Below, in pieces: positions 33,745 through 42,299 of a stretch of 64,000 nucleotides of DNA. Every line of letters starts with the position of its first letter. Position 1 is the stretch's first letter. The notes under the pieces were generated by a model. That model saw nothing but the letters and a program-made list of their open reading frames with translations, was not told the DNA's origin and ran no database searches. The position numbers and the translations under genes are program-made. The DNA is from Acidobacteriota bacterium (GTDB lineage Bacteria > Acidobacteriota > Vicinamibacteria > Marinacidobacterales > Marinacidobacteraceae), in assembly GCA_022822745.1 (NCBI GenBank), contig JAJEAO010000032.1, forward strand, positions 1 to 64,000, given 5' to 3'.

Positions 33745-34353
33745 CTACGCGAGGCTGGCGAGGCGCAGGAACCATCGGTGGACGCGCAGATCCTCGGTCA
33801 GCTCCGGATGGAACGTGGTGGCGAGCAGCCGCCCGGACTGGACGAAGACCGGCGCGCCCCGGTGGGAAGCGAGAACTTCCACTCCGGAACCGATCCGCGT
33901 GATCACCGGCGCCCGGATCATCACGACCGGCAGTTCCGGCTCGCCCAGGGCCCGACAGGAGACGGTGGCCGCGTGGCTGTGGACCTGCCGTCCGTAGCCG
34001 TTCCGGCGGACGCCGATATCGAGCAGGCCGAGGGACTTCTGGGAAGGGCCCGAGACCTCCGAGGCGAGGAGGATGGCGCCGGCGCAGGTGCCGTAGAGGG
34101 CGCCGCCGTCGCGATGAAACGCGAGGAGCGGGTCGAACAGATCCTCTTCGAGCAGGAACTTGAGCATGGTCGAGCTCTCGCCGCCGGGGATGATCAGGCC
34201 GTCGAGGCCCTCGAGGGCATCCGCCCGACGCACCTCGACCGCGTGAACCCCGAGTCGCTCGAGGCTCGCGGCGTGGAGCGCGAAGCTGCCCTGGAGCGCG
34301 AGCACCCCGATCCGGACCGTCGGTCCGTCGCGACGAGGCTGTCGTGGCGTCAC
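33745..34353 (-). CDS. pdxT: Pyridoxal 5'-phosphate synthase glutaminase subunit
   Basis: 202 residues, class I glutamine amidotransferase that feeds ammonia to PdxS. Motifs: GVLALQGSFALHAASLERLG at the start, LIIPGGESSTM, catalytic Cys in LYGTCAGAILLAS near 90, and the His/Glu pair in TTFHPELTED near 180. No ATG is suitably placed; GTG 34353 gives a short N-terminal extension before the strand VRIGVLALQG. Follows pdxS on the same strand after 63 bp. Confidence 0.94.
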   Translation of the reverse strand: MTPRQPRRDGPTVRIGVLALQGSFALHAASLERLGVHAVEVRRADALEGLDGLIIPGGESSTMLKFLLEEDLFDPLLAFHRDGGALYGTCAGAILLASEVSGPSQKSLGLLDIGVRRNGYGRQVHSHAATVSCRALGEPELPVVMIRAPVITRIGSGVEVLASHRGAPVFVQSGRLLATTFHPELTEDLRVHRWFLRLASLA

Positions 34354-34416
34354 TCGTGCCGCCCGGGAAAACTCCTGGCGCCGCCCTGCCGGGAGAGGGC
34401 TCGGCCCGTCAGCCCG

Positions 34417-35295
34417 TCAGTTCCCGCGGAGGTGGAGAAGCTGCTCCGGCGGCAGGGAGGCGGTGTCGAGACCGCGCATCGCCTCGCCCAGTCCCATCGA
34501 GATCTCCACGAGCGCCTGCGGATCCTGGTAATGCGTCACCGCCTTCACGATCGCCACGGCGCGAGGGCTGGGATCCGCGGACTTGAAGATCCCGGAGCCC
34601 ACGAAGACGGACTCGGCCCCGAGCTGCATGCAAAGCGAGGCGTCCGCCGGGGTCGCGATCCCGCCGGCGGCGAAGTTGGGCACCGGGAGGCGCCCCTCGC
34701 GGGCCACCCGGCGCACGATCTCGAACGGGGCCCGCAGTTCCTTGGACTCGGCCATCAGCTCGTCGTCGTCCATGAACGAGATCCGCCGGAGCTGGGAGCG
34801 GATCTTCCGCAGGTGGCGGACCGCCTCCACGATGTCGCCGGAGCCGGCTTCTCCCTTGGTGCGGATGAGCGCGGCGCCCTCGCCGATCCGGCGGAGGGCC
34901 TCCCCGAGATTGCGGCAGCCGCACACGAACGGAACCGCGAACGCGTGCTTGTCGATGTGGTTCGCTTCGTCGGCGGGGGTGAGCACCTCGCTCTCGTCCA
35001 CGAAGTCCACTTCCATCGCCTCGAGGATCTGCGCCTCGGCGAAGTGGCCGATGCGCACCTTGGCCATGACGGGAATGTCCACTGCCTCCTGGATCTCGCG
35101 GATCTTCGTCGGCGAGGACATGCGCGCCACGCCGCCGTCGCGCCGGATGTCGGCGGGGACGCGCTCGAGCGCCATGACGCTCACGGCCCCCGCGTCTTCG
35201 GCGATCCTGGCCTGCTCGGCGTTCGTCACATCCATGATGACGCCGCCTTTCAGCATGTCGGCGAGTCCGGTCTTGAGACGGAATTCGGTGCTCAT
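34417..35295 (-). CDS. pdxS: Pyridoxal 5'-phosphate synthase lyase subunit
   Basis: 292 residues. TIM-barrel subunit that makes PLP from ribose 5-phosphate, glyceraldehyde 3-phosphate and ammonia. Highly conserved segments: [58 protein letters not shown] (imine Lys), [15 protein letters not shown] (second Lys) and [14 protein letters not shown]. Starts ATG 35295. With pdxT it gives the DXP-independent vitamin B6 route. Confidence 0.97.
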   Translation of the reverse strand: MSTEFRLKTGLADMLKGGVIMDVTNAEQARIAEDAGAVSVMALERVPADIRRDGGVARMSSPTKIREIQEAVDIPVMAKVRIGHFAEAQILEAMEVDFVDESEVLTPADEANHIDKHAFAVPFVCGCRNLGEALRRIGEGAALIRTKGEAGSGDIVEAVRHLRKIRSQLRRISFMDDDELMAESKELRAPFEIVRRVAREGRLPVPNFAAGGIATPADASLCMQLGAESVFVGSGIFKSADPSPRAVAIVKAVTHYQDPQALVEISMGLGEAMRGLDTASLPPEQLLHLRGN

Positions 35296-35372
35296 TTCGA
35301 GATCACTCCGGTGGGTTCGCGGGGCGCCGGATCAGACCCCGGCGCCACCCCGGATTCTACGGGAAAGCTCCC

Positions 35373-36305
35373 TCAGGCGGAACGGTTCCTCCAGCCGCGG
35401 CGGGAGCGGGCGGCGGCGACGCCGGCGATGATCAGCCCCGCGCCGACGAGACGCGCGACGCCGAGCGGTTCGGCGAGCCACAACCACGAGACCGCGATCG
35501 CCGGGAGGGGCGTGATGTTCGAGAAGATCCCGGTCAGGGTCGGCCCCAGGCGGACCGTGGCGTAGCCCCAGAGAAGGTGCGCCGCCGTGATCGCCCCGCC
35601 GCCGGAGATGAGGGCGGCGACCCACCACGCCCCCGGCGGCGAGCGGAAGTCGTCCGGGGAGAGAGTGAAGACGGCGGGAGCGAGGAGCATCCCCATCGCC
35701 AGCGCGGCGCTCCACGCCGTGACGCGGATAGGCCCGTATTTCTTCACCAGCGGCGCCGACCGGACCGTGTAGATCGCCCACGCCAGCATCGCCATGAGCA
35801 GTCCGAGGTTGCCGAGGTGCGCCGCGGCCGCGGTCTCCGTCCCCGAGACGAAGACGACCCCGGACACGGAAAGAGCGAGGCCGACGGCTACCGGCCAGGA
35901 AAACGGCTCGGTTCGGGTGCACCAGGCGATCACCGCGATCGCCACCGGGGTGAGCCCGAGGATCAGGGCGGCGCTCGTCGCGGAAGAGGCGTCGGTGCCG
36001 TGGATGTAGCCGACCTGGAACAGCGCGTGTCCGGTCAGGGCGAGGATCCCGATCGCCCCCAGATCCTTCCGATCGAACCGGCGGCGCCGGCGGCTGAGCG
36101 CCCAGGCGGGCAGCAGGACCGCCAGCGCCCCGGAGAGCCGGACGAGGTAGAACGCCGTGGGCGATGTCCCCAGTTCGACGCCGAACTTGACGAGGCTGAA
36201 GTTCCCCGCCCAGATCAGGATGACGCCGGACAGCGCCACCTCGGCCAGCCCGAGACGGGGCCGGAGAGGCCCTCCGGGCGGATTCGGGCCCGGACTGGCG
36301 GCCAC
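35373..36305 (-). CDS. EamA/DMT-family transporter
   Basis: 310 residues with ten hydrophobic helices in two five-helix EamA halves, e.g. LSGVILIWAGNFSLVKFGVE at the start and AAHLLWGYATVRLGPTLTGI then NITPLPAIAVSWLWLAEPLG in the second half. Drug/metabolite exporters of this family move small metabolites or amino acids; substrate cannot be read. The basic Arg-rich C-terminus (RSRRGWRNRSA) is cytosolic. Standalone gene, same strand as pdxS. Confidence 0.87.
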   Translation of the reverse strand: MAASPGPNPPGGPLRPRLGLAEVALSGVILIWAGNFSLVKFGVELGTSPTAFYLVRLSGALAVLLPAWALSRRRRRFDRKDLGAIGILALTGHALFQVGYIHGTDASSATSAALILGLTPVAIAVIAWCTRTEPFSWPVAVGLALSVSGVVFVSGTETAAAAHLGNLGLLMAMLAWAIYTVRSAPLVKKYGPIRVTAWSAALAMGMLLAPAVFTLSPDDFRSPPGAWWVAALISGGGAITAAHLLWGYATVRLGPTLTGIFSNITPLPAIAVSWLWLAEPLGVARLVGAGLIIAGVAAARSRRGWRNRSA

Positions 36306-36335
36306 GGGGAGATGGCGCGGCGGGCCCGACCGCCG

Positions 36336-37229
36336 CTACATCATCCGCTGGATGATGCGATCCGCCTGGGTCGCGGTCAGCGGCTCGGGAACCTGGCACA
36401 CCGGCGGCGCATCGTCGAGGATCGGCTCGAGGGCGTGGAGGGGCGCGACGGTCGGATCCTGGAAGAAGAGCCCGGTGTAGATCCGGTCGCCCCACTCCAT
36501 GGCCCGCTCGCAGGCGCTCTTCCAGTCGCCGGGATCGTGGCCTTCCTTCTCGAGGGGAACGACCCGGCCGCGGAAGAAGGCGTAGGTGTTGTCCCGGTTG
36601 AACGTGACGCAGGGGCTGAACACGTCGATCACGGCGAACCCGGGATGGTTGATCGCCCCCTCGATGAGGGTCCGGAGCTGCTTGATGTTCCCGGAGAAGC
36701 CGCGGGCGACGTAGGTCGCGCCGTTCATGATCGCCGAGGTGATCGGGTTCACCGGCCGCTCGACGTTGCCGAACGGGGTGCTCTTGGTCTTCATCCCGAC
36801 GCTGCTGCTCGGCGACACCTGGCCGGTCGTGAGTCCGTAGATCTGGTTGTTCATCACCAGGTAGGTGAGATCCACGTTCCGCCGCGCCGTGTGGGTGAAG
36901 TGATTCCCGCCGATGCCGTAGCCGTCCCCGTCGCCGCCCGTGACCAGAATCGTGAGGTTCTGGTTGGCCATCTTCACGCCGGTCGCCACGGCGAGCGCCC
37001 GTCCGTGGAGGGTGTGCATCCCGTAGGAGCCGAAGAAGCCGGGGAAGTTGGACGAGCAGCCGATGCCGCTCACGCAGACGATCTCGTGGGGCTGAAGCCC
37101 GAGCTTCGCCACCGTCATCTGGGTGGCCCGCAGCAGGGCGAAGTCACCGCATCCGGGACACCAGTCCGGATCCACCTTCCCCTTGAAGTCCTTGGCGGTG
37201 AGGGGCTTGTGCCTGAGCTCTACAGTCAT
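36336..37229 (-). CDS. korB: 2-oxoacid:ferredoxin oxidoreductase, beta subunit
   Basis: 297 residues from ATG 37229 with Shine-Dalgarno AGGAG. TPP-binding subunit: Cys ligands C24 and C27 (DWCPGCGD), C58 (SGIGCSSN) and a later Cys (SPCVTFNRDN) for the [4Fe-4S] cluster, and the TPP motif GGDGDGYGIGGNHFTHTAR. Converts 2-oxoglutarate or a related 2-oxoacid plus CoA to acyl-CoA with reduced ferredoxin, together with the gene upstream (korA). Substrate (2-oxoglutarate versus pyruvate) is inferred from the two-subunit architecture. Confidence 0.92.
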   Translation of the reverse strand: MTVELRHKPLTAKDFKGKVDPDWCPGCGDFALLRATQMTVAKLGLQPHEIVCVSGIGCSSNFPGFFGSYGMHTLHGRALAVATGVKMANQNLTILVTGGDGDGYGIGGNHFTHTARRNVDLTYLVMNNQIYGLTTGQVSPSSSVGMKTKSTPFGNVERPVNPITSAIMNGATYVARGFSGNIKQLRTLIEGAINHPGFAVIDVFSPCVTFNRDNTYAFFRGRVVPLEKEGHDPGDWKSACERAMEWGDRIYTGLFFQDPTVAPLHALEPILDDAPPVCQVPEPLTATQADRIIQRMM

Positions 37230-37263
37230 GGATTCTCCTGTGGATGCGCGCGGCGACGGGCGG

Positions 37264-39057
37264 CTAAACCCTGATCTCCTGCTCGGGGACGAACACGCCG
37301 CCGGGAACCTCGCCGGCGAGGTGGGCGAGAACTCCGTCCGCGATGTGGTGGGGCATGAACGGCTCGCCGTCGTACTTGCGGATGTGGCCGTGGGCGCTGA
37401 ATCCGGTCTCGCCGCGCAGGAAACGGGCAAACTGACCGGAGTGATTGTTTTCGACGATGAGGATCTTCTTCGCCGCGGCGAGCAGCCCGGACATGGCGTC
37501 GGCGTGGAACGGCAGGATCCACTTCACCGCGATCCGGTTGACCGCGACGCCGCGCGCTTCGATCTGCTCCATCGCCTCGCGGATGACGCCCCAGGTCGAA
37601 CCCCAGCCCACGAGCGTGACCTCGGCGTCCTCGACGCCCTCGATCTCCGGCGGCGGGATCCGCGTCAACGCGTCGGAGAGCTTGCGGGCCCGCTTCTCCA
37701 CCATCTGGCGGCGCTTGTGCGGGTCGGTGAACTCGTCCGAGATGAGGATGCCCTCCTCGTCGTGCTCGTCGGTGGCGACCACGTGGACGAACCCAGGGGT
37801 CCCGGGAACCGCGCGCGGCGAGATCCCGTCCTCGGTGTCGAGGTAGCGGTTGTAGGTCCCGTTCGTCCCGTTCCTCTCGGCGTCGCGGATCAGCTTGCCC
37901 CGCTCGATCGGCGGGTACATGTCGAGCGACTGCGGCGGCACGCTGAAGGTGCCTTCGGAGATGAGCAGGTCGGAGAGCACGATCGCCGGGCACTGGTAGC
38001 GATCCGCGAGGTTGAAGACCTCGCCGATCGTGTGGAAGGCGTCCTCGGCGCTCTCCGGCGCCACGATGAACCGTTCGAAGTCCCCCTGGCTGGCGCCGAG
38101 GGCCTGCCACAGATCCCCCTGCTCGGTCTTCGTGGGAACCCCTGTCGAGGGGCCGGCGCGCATCACGTTGATGAAGACCAGCGGGATCTCCATCATCGCC
38201 GCCGAACCGATCGCCTCCGTCATCAGCGCGAAGCCGCCGCCCGAGGTCGCGCACATGGCGCGGACGCCGGTGTGGGCTGCGCCGATCGCCATGTTCGCCA
38301 CGCCGATCTCGTCCTCGACCTGCCGGACCATGATCCCGAGCTCGCGGGCGTTCTTCGCCATCCAGTGCAGAACGCCGGTGGAGGGGCTCATGGGGTAGGC
38401 GCAATAGAACTTGACCCCCGCAGCGGCCCCGCCCATCGCGAGGGCTTCGTTGCCGGTCCAGACGGCGAGCGGCTCCTCGTTGTGCGGGAGCGGAACGGGC
38501 AGCGGCGTGAATCGCTCGTGGGAGTAGTCGTAGGCGGCGCGGGCGACGCGCACGTTCGAGGAGACGACCGCTTCGCCCTTGCGTCCGAACTGCAGCTCGA
38601 GCGCCGCCTCGAGGATCTCGAAGTCGAGCCCGAGCAGGTGGACCATGACCCCCAGCGCCGCCGTGTTCTGCGCCAGCTTGTTCTTCCGGTCGCCGGTCAT
38701 CTCGAAGATCGGCATCCCGCACAACTGAACCCCGTCGGCCACCTCTCCCGGGGTGATCGTGTCCGAGTTGTAGATCGCGCACGCCCCGGGACCGAGGTGG
38801 CGCAGGTGCCGGGTCATCGTGTCCTGGTTCAGGCACAGCAGCAGGTCGAGCTGATCCCCGTGGGAGAGGACCTCGCGGTCGCTGACCCGCATGGTGAGGA
38901 AGATATGGCCGCCCCGGATGATGGACTGGTAGGCGTTGTAGGCGTACAGGTGGAGACCGCGCCGGACGAAGGTGCGGGCGAGGATGTTGCCGGGCGTGGC
39001 GATGCCCTGCCCGGCGGCGCCTCCGATGGCGATGGAAAAGTCGAAGCCTTGGTTCAT
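37264..39057 (-). CDS. korA: 2-oxoacid:ferredoxin oxidoreductase, fused gamma-alpha subunit
   Basis: 597 residues from ATG 39057; a GTG at 39090 would add eleven. N-terminal gamma domain (about 1-185; GGAAGQGIATPGNILARTFV) is fused to the alpha domain, which has the YPMSPSTGVLHWMAKNA motif, DEIGVANMAIGAAHTG and MTEAIGSAAMMEIPLVFINV. The C-terminal domain II includes VGWGSTWGVI and VENNHSGQF. KorA-type fusion, 34 bp before korB. It generates low-potential ferredoxin and could work in the reverse direction in CO2 fixation. No delta (ferredoxin) subunit gene is adjacent. Confidence 0.94.
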   Translation of the reverse strand: MNQGFDFSIAIGGAAGQGIATPGNILARTFVRRGLHLYAYNAYQSIIRGGHIFLTMRVSDREVLSHGDQLDLLLCLNQDTMTRHLRHLGPGACAIYNSDTITPGEVADGVQLCGMPIFEMTGDRKNKLAQNTAALGVMVHLLGLDFEILEAALELQFGRKGEAVVSSNVRVARAAYDYSHERFTPLPVPLPHNEEPLAVWTGNEALAMGGAAAGVKFYCAYPMSPSTGVLHWMAKNARELGIMVRQVEDEIGVANMAIGAAHTGVRAMCATSGGGFALMTEAIGSAAMMEIPLVFINVMRAGPSTGVPTKTEQGDLWQALGASQGDFERFIVAPESAEDAFHTIGEVFNLADRYQCPAIVLSDLLISEGTFSVPPQSLDMYPPIERGKLIRDAERNGTNGTYNRYLDTEDGISPRAVPGTPGFVHVVATDEHDEEGILISDEFTDPHKRRQMVEKRARKLSDALTRIPPPEIEGVEDAEVTLVGWGSTWGVIREAMEQIEARGVAVNRIAVKWILPFHADAMSGLLAAAKKILIVENNHSGQFARFLRGETGFSAHGHIRKYDGEPFMPHHIADGVLAHLAGEVPGGVFVPEQEIRV

Positions 39058-39138
39058 GGATGCGGTGGGGGGGAGGGCGGCTGCGCTCACCCGGACGGGG
39101 AGACCGGAGAGCGCCGGGAGTTCGAGGGGCGGGTGTAC

Positions 39139-39154
39139 GGGAAGGGCCCTTCCC
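39139..39154. promoter_or_regulatory. Perfect 16-bp palindrome upstream of korA
   Basis: GGGAAGGGCCCTTCCC, 82 bp before the korA start, in the 228-bp spacer after mtnA. It could be an operator of korAB, but a perfect palindrome of this length is not rare in GC-rich DNA. Confidence 0.3.
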
Positions 39155-39285
39155 GCGGCCGGGGAGGATCCCGGCGCTCAGTGGGCGGACCGGCCGGAGT
39201 GGCGAAAGTGCCGATCGCGCGGCGCCAAGCGGGGAATCGTATCATCCTGAGGGGCTTGGAAACCGGAGGAAAACCCCGACTCCTC

Positions 39286-40332
39286 TCACGCGGCGCCCAG
39301 CCGCGCGAGCGCTGGCCCGAAGGGTGGGCGCGCCACGCCACGCTCGGTCACGATCGCGGCGATCAGGGCGGCGGGGGTGATGTCGAACGCGGGGTTCCAC
39401 ACCCGGACGCCGTCCGGCGCGACCGGCACCCCGGCGAACTCGGTGATCTCCGCGGCATCGCGTTCCTCGATCGGGATATCGGCTCCGGTCGGGGTTGCGA
39501 GATCCACCGTCGAGAACGGGGCGGCCACCAGGAACGGAACGCGGTGCCGCTTCGCGAGCACCGCCGAGTTGTAGGTTCCGATCTTGTTCGCGGCGTCGCC
39601 GTTCGCGGCGATCCGGTCCGCCCCCACGACGACCGCATCGAGCCGACGCGCGGCGAGGAGCGATCCGACCGCGCCCTCGGTGAGCAGCGTCACCGGGAGG
39701 TCGTCCGAGACCAGCTCCCACGCGGTGAGCCGGGCGCCCTGAAGCCACGGGCGGGTCTCCGGAGCGAAGACCTCGACGGAACGCCCCGACTCGGCGACCG
39801 CCCGGACGATGCCGAGCGCGGTGCCGTAGCCCGAGGTGGCGAGGGTGCCCGCGTTGCAGTGGGTGAGGACGCGCACCGGCTCGTCCCCCGGAGGCAGCAG
39901 GTCCGCTCCGAGGCTCCCGAGGCGGCGATTCGCCTCCAGATCCTCGTCGGCGATCCGGTCGGCTTCGTCCTCGAGCTCGCGAGAACAGTCCTCGAGGCCG
40001 AGATCCCCGAGGCTGTCGAAGCGGAGTCGCATCCGGTCGAGCGCCGCCGCCAGGTTCACCGCGGTTGGCCGGGCCGGGCGCAGCGTCCGGTCGGCGCGCC
40101 CGAAACAGGCCTCCGGATCCTCGCCGGGACGCGGGCGGGCGAACGCGGTGACCACGCCGTAGGCCGCCGCCACGCCGATCGCGGGAGCGCCCCGCACGAC
40201 CATCGAGGCGATGGCGTCGCGGACCGCCTCCGGGTCAGGACACTCGATCCAGCCCTCTTCCCGCGGCAGACGCCGCTGGTCGAGGAGGTCGAGCCGGCGC
40301 GCGGCCCGGTCCCACCGGAATGGCCGGAGCAT
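39286..40332 (-). CDS. mtnA: Methylthioribose-1-phosphate isomerase
   Basis: 348 residues, eIF2B-like fold. Isomerises 5-methylthioribose 1-phosphate to the ribulose form in methionine salvage. Motifs MVVRGAPAIGVAAAYG near 45, catalytic Cys in LTHCNAGTLATSGYGTALG near 158, catalytic Asp in VVVGADRIAANGDAANKIGT near 235, and the C-terminal NPAFDITPAALIAAI. No other salvage genes are adjacent, so it may serve a partial pathway. ATG 40332. Confidence 0.94.
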   Translation of the reverse strand: MLRPFRWDRAARRLDLLDQRRLPREEGWIECPDPEAVRDAIASMVVRGAPAIGVAAAYGVVTAFARPRPGEDPEACFGRADRTLRPARPTAVNLAAALDRMRLRFDSLGDLGLEDCSRELEDEADRIADEDLEANRRLGSLGADLLPPGDEPVRVLTHCNAGTLATSGYGTALGIVRAVAESGRSVEVFAPETRPWLQGARLTAWELVSDDLPVTLLTEGAVGSLLAARRLDAVVVGADRIAANGDAANKIGTYNSAVLAKRHRVPFLVAAPFSTVDLATPTGADIPIEERDAAEITEFAGVPVAPDGVRVWNPAFDITPAALIAAIVTERGVARPPFGPALARLGAA

Positions 40333-40392
40333 GGTCGTCGGACGGTCAGGATCCCGCCGGCGCGAGGCCGGCGGGACGGGCTGCCGCAGGGA

Positions 40393-40716
40393 TCAGCCGT
40401 TCCAGAGGACGAAGAAGATGATGAGGGCGGTGACGAAGGCGTAGATCACCAGCGACTCGATCAGCACCAGTCCCAGCAGCAGCGAGAAGCGGATCTGCGG
40501 CGCGGCGCCGGGGTTCCGGGCCAGCCCTTCACAGGCCCCCACGACCGCGCGGGACTGGGACAGCGCTCCGAGGGCGGCGGCGATGGCGATGGCGCCCGCA
40601 CCCGCGATCAGAGCCCACTTGCTCACCATCGGATCCCACGCGCCCTGGGCGAAGGCGGGGGAGGCGGCCAGCAGGCCGAAGCCAGCCAGCAGGATGGTCC
40701 GAAGTCGGTTCGACAC
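40393..40716 (-). CDS. atpE: F-type ATP synthase c subunit, Na+-type signature
   Basis: 107 residues, GTG start with Shine-Dalgarno AAGGAG. A cleavable-looking N-terminal hydrophobic segment (TILLAGFGLLAASPAFAQGA) precedes the two ring helices, making it longer than the usual 75-90. Helix 1 is AGAGAIAIAAALGALSQSRA, polar loop ARNP, helix 2 LIESLVIYAFVTALIIFF with ion-binding E87. Relative to the Na+-binding c subunit of Ilyobacter tartaricus, Q54, E87, S88 and Y92 match its Q32, E65, S66 and Y70 with identical spacing; T67 is replaced by Leu. Follows atpB on the minus strand; atpF, H, A, G, D and C are not here, since mtnA comes next. Confidence 0.92.
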   Translation of the reverse strand: MSNRLRTILLAGFGLLAASPAFAQGAWDPMVSKWALIAGAGAIAIAAALGALSQSRAVVGACEGLARNPGAAPQIRFSLLLGLVLIESLVIYAFVTALIIFFVLWNG

Positions 40717-40799
40717 GGTCTTTTTCTCCTTGGGTCAGTGGATGACGAACCGGCGGTTGGGCCGGCGGATGCGCCGATCGGAGCCGGCGTCGGAAGAGG

Positions 40800-41489
40800 T
40801 CAGTGTTCCTCGGTGGCGACCGCGCCGCCGAGATAGATCACCGTGAGCATGGTGAACACGAACGCCTGCAGGGTGCTGCCGAAGACCCCGAAGGCCATCA
40901 TCGGGATCGGCACGACGAAGGGAACGAGGAAGGCCAGCACCACGACCACCAGCTCCTCGCCGAAGATGTTCCCGAAGAGCCGCACGGACAGCGACAGGAT
41001 GCGGCTCACGTGGCTGATGATCTCGACCGGCAGCATGACGATCGCGAGAAACGGGTTCGGGCCGAGGAAGTGGGCGAGGTACTTCCCCACCCCGTGGGCC
41101 CGCATCCCCTGCCAGTTGTAGTAGAGGAACGCCACCAGCGCGCAGCCCACCGGCATGTTGATGCTCACCGTGGGGGAGCTGAACCACGGGACGAGCCCCA
41201 TGAGGTTGCTCACCCAGATGAACAGCGCCAGGGTTCCGACGAGCCCGAGGAACGGACGGCCGCGCGGCCCCACGTTCTCCCGGAGCAGGCTCATCAGCCC
41301 GCCGACGAGCACCTCGAGGACGATCTGGAGCCGTCCCGGGGAGTCCACCGAGATCCGTCGGCGGAACCAGAACGAGAAACCGGACAGCAGGAGCGCCACG
41401 AACACCGCCATGACGATGTGGTCCGGCGGGTGGACATGGAGCCAGGCCTCGATCCAGTGGGTCAGGAAGGAGACGTGGTGGATTTCCAT
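40800..41489 (-). CDS. atpB: F-type ATP synthase a subunit
   Basis: 229 residues, about six membrane helices. Forms the ion channel next to the c ring. The essential Arg lies in LSLSVRLFGNIFGEELVVVV near residue 165, and the C-terminal helix has GVFGSTLQAFVFTMLTVIYL. N-terminus VSFLTHWIEAWLHVHPPDHI is periplasmic. ATG 41489; 83 bp ahead of atpE. Immediately upstream is a truncated atpI tail, see next entry. Confidence 0.94.
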   Translation of the reverse strand: MEIHHVSFLTHWIEAWLHVHPPDHIVMAVFVALLLSGFSFWFRRRISVDSPGRLQIVLEVLVGGLMSLLRENVGPRGRPFLGLVGTLALFIWVSNLMGLVPWFSSPTVSINMPVGCALVAFLYYNWQGMRAHGVGKYLAHFLGPNPFLAIVMLPVEIISHVSRILSLSVRLFGNIFGEELVVVVLAFLVPFVVPIPMMAFGVFGSTLQAFVFTMLTVIYLGGAVATEEH

Positions 41490-41546
41490 GGCGCGGAGCG
41501 GTTGGGTCGGTGGGAGCCGTGCGGCGCTTCTTCCGGGGCGCGCCCG

Positions 41547-41784
41547 TCAGATCGCGTCGCGGAGGGCGGCTCGAATCAGGTCGTCTCCCGTGGCGGGGAA
41601 CCGCTCCGGGATCTCCGGTTCGGTCGGTCCGGAGGCCCCGGGGCCGGGGAAAATCTCCGTGGTCGGAGGCGAGCCGCGAGAGGCGTCGGAGCCGGCCCGG
41701 CCGACTTCGCGGACGACCGCCAGCAGCGGCGGCGCGCCCAACCCGCACACGACGCCGATGGGATCGGCGTTCCAGTGCGAATTA
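41547..41784 (-). pseudogene. Truncated atpI: 3' part only, next to atpB
   Basis: Minus-strand frame reading HWNADPIGVVCGLGAPPLLA, which matches WNAHPIGIVVGLGAPLLAIV in the intact AtpI at 50637-51041; the underlying DNA is also clearly related (about three quarters of bases over 80). The homology begins abruptly near 41784. No membrane helices precede it and its tail continues for about 50 residues of Pro/Glu-rich sequence to a TGA. It occupies the canonical place of atpI directly before atpB. I infer a remnant left when a 9-kb block came to lie between atpI and atpB. Confidence 0.6.
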
Positions 41785-41916
41785 TGGCCGGCAGGGCGAA
41801 AAGGGGCAAGGCATGCGGATCCCGACGGGTTCGAAGGCCTCCATCCACCGGCCTCGAGCGAGCCCCAGGCGACCCGCGGGAGGGCGCGCGCGTCCCGCGG
41901 AGAAGCGGAGCGAAGC

Positions 41917-41937
41917 CCGGGAGGGGACAACTCCCGG
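41917..41937 (-). terminator. Hairpin after the membrane/coiled-coil pseudogene
   Basis: Perfect 7-bp stem CCGGGAG/CTCCCGG with a 7-base loop, ending five bases from the TAG stop of the minus-strand gene. No T tract. Confidence 0.4.
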
Positions 41938-41941
41938 ACGG

Positions 41942-42280
41942 CTACTGCTCGTCGGAACCCTCGTCGGGAGGAGCTTCCGGGGGCAGGGCGAGACGGGCCT
42001 GCTCGAGGCGGGCAGGAACCCTCCCGTTGTCGATCCCCTGCGCACGCAGTCCAGCGAGGCCGATGCCGGTGGCGGTCAGCCCCTCGCGCAGCGAGGCGGT
42101 CTCCGCCTGAACTTCGCGAAGACTCCCGCGATCGTCATCCCGGGCTCCCCGCGAACATCATGCGAACATCATCACGATGAGCAGCGCGAGGGCGGCACCG
42201 ACGAAGAACACCGACCCGACGATGATGATGACCGCGGTCGTCCGACGCAACCCCGGATCTCCGGAGGCGTGACGGCTCAC
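41942..42280 (-). pseudogene. Membrane/coiled-coil gene broken by in-frame TGA
   Basis: From GTG 42280 the frame reads a membrane helix (TTAVIIIVGSVFFVGAALAL) and reaches TGA at codon 41 (42158-42160). The same frame then continues for 72 codons as a coiled coil (SLREVQAETASLREGLTATG, then ARLEQARLALPPEAPP) to a TAG. The neighbour at 42300-42695 has the same two-part layout without interruption. The TGA lies in an 11-bp direct duplication (GCGAACATCAT twice, 42148-42169), a likely cause of the lesion. As it stands only a 40-residue membrane peptide would be made. Confidence 0.6.
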
Positions 42281-42299
42281 GGGTCGGTCGGAGGGCCGA

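Noticed and set aside
37123-40836. A 1237-codon plus-strand open frame
   Set aside because: Antisense to korB, korA, mtnA and atpE, whose family motifs are unmistakable; the plus-strand translation has none.
42158-42160. TGA as selenocysteine or tryptophan codon
   Set aside because: No SECIS-like structure recognised, the intact paralogue has neither Cys nor Trp at this place, and TGA serves as the normal stop in many genes here, so recoding is unlikely.
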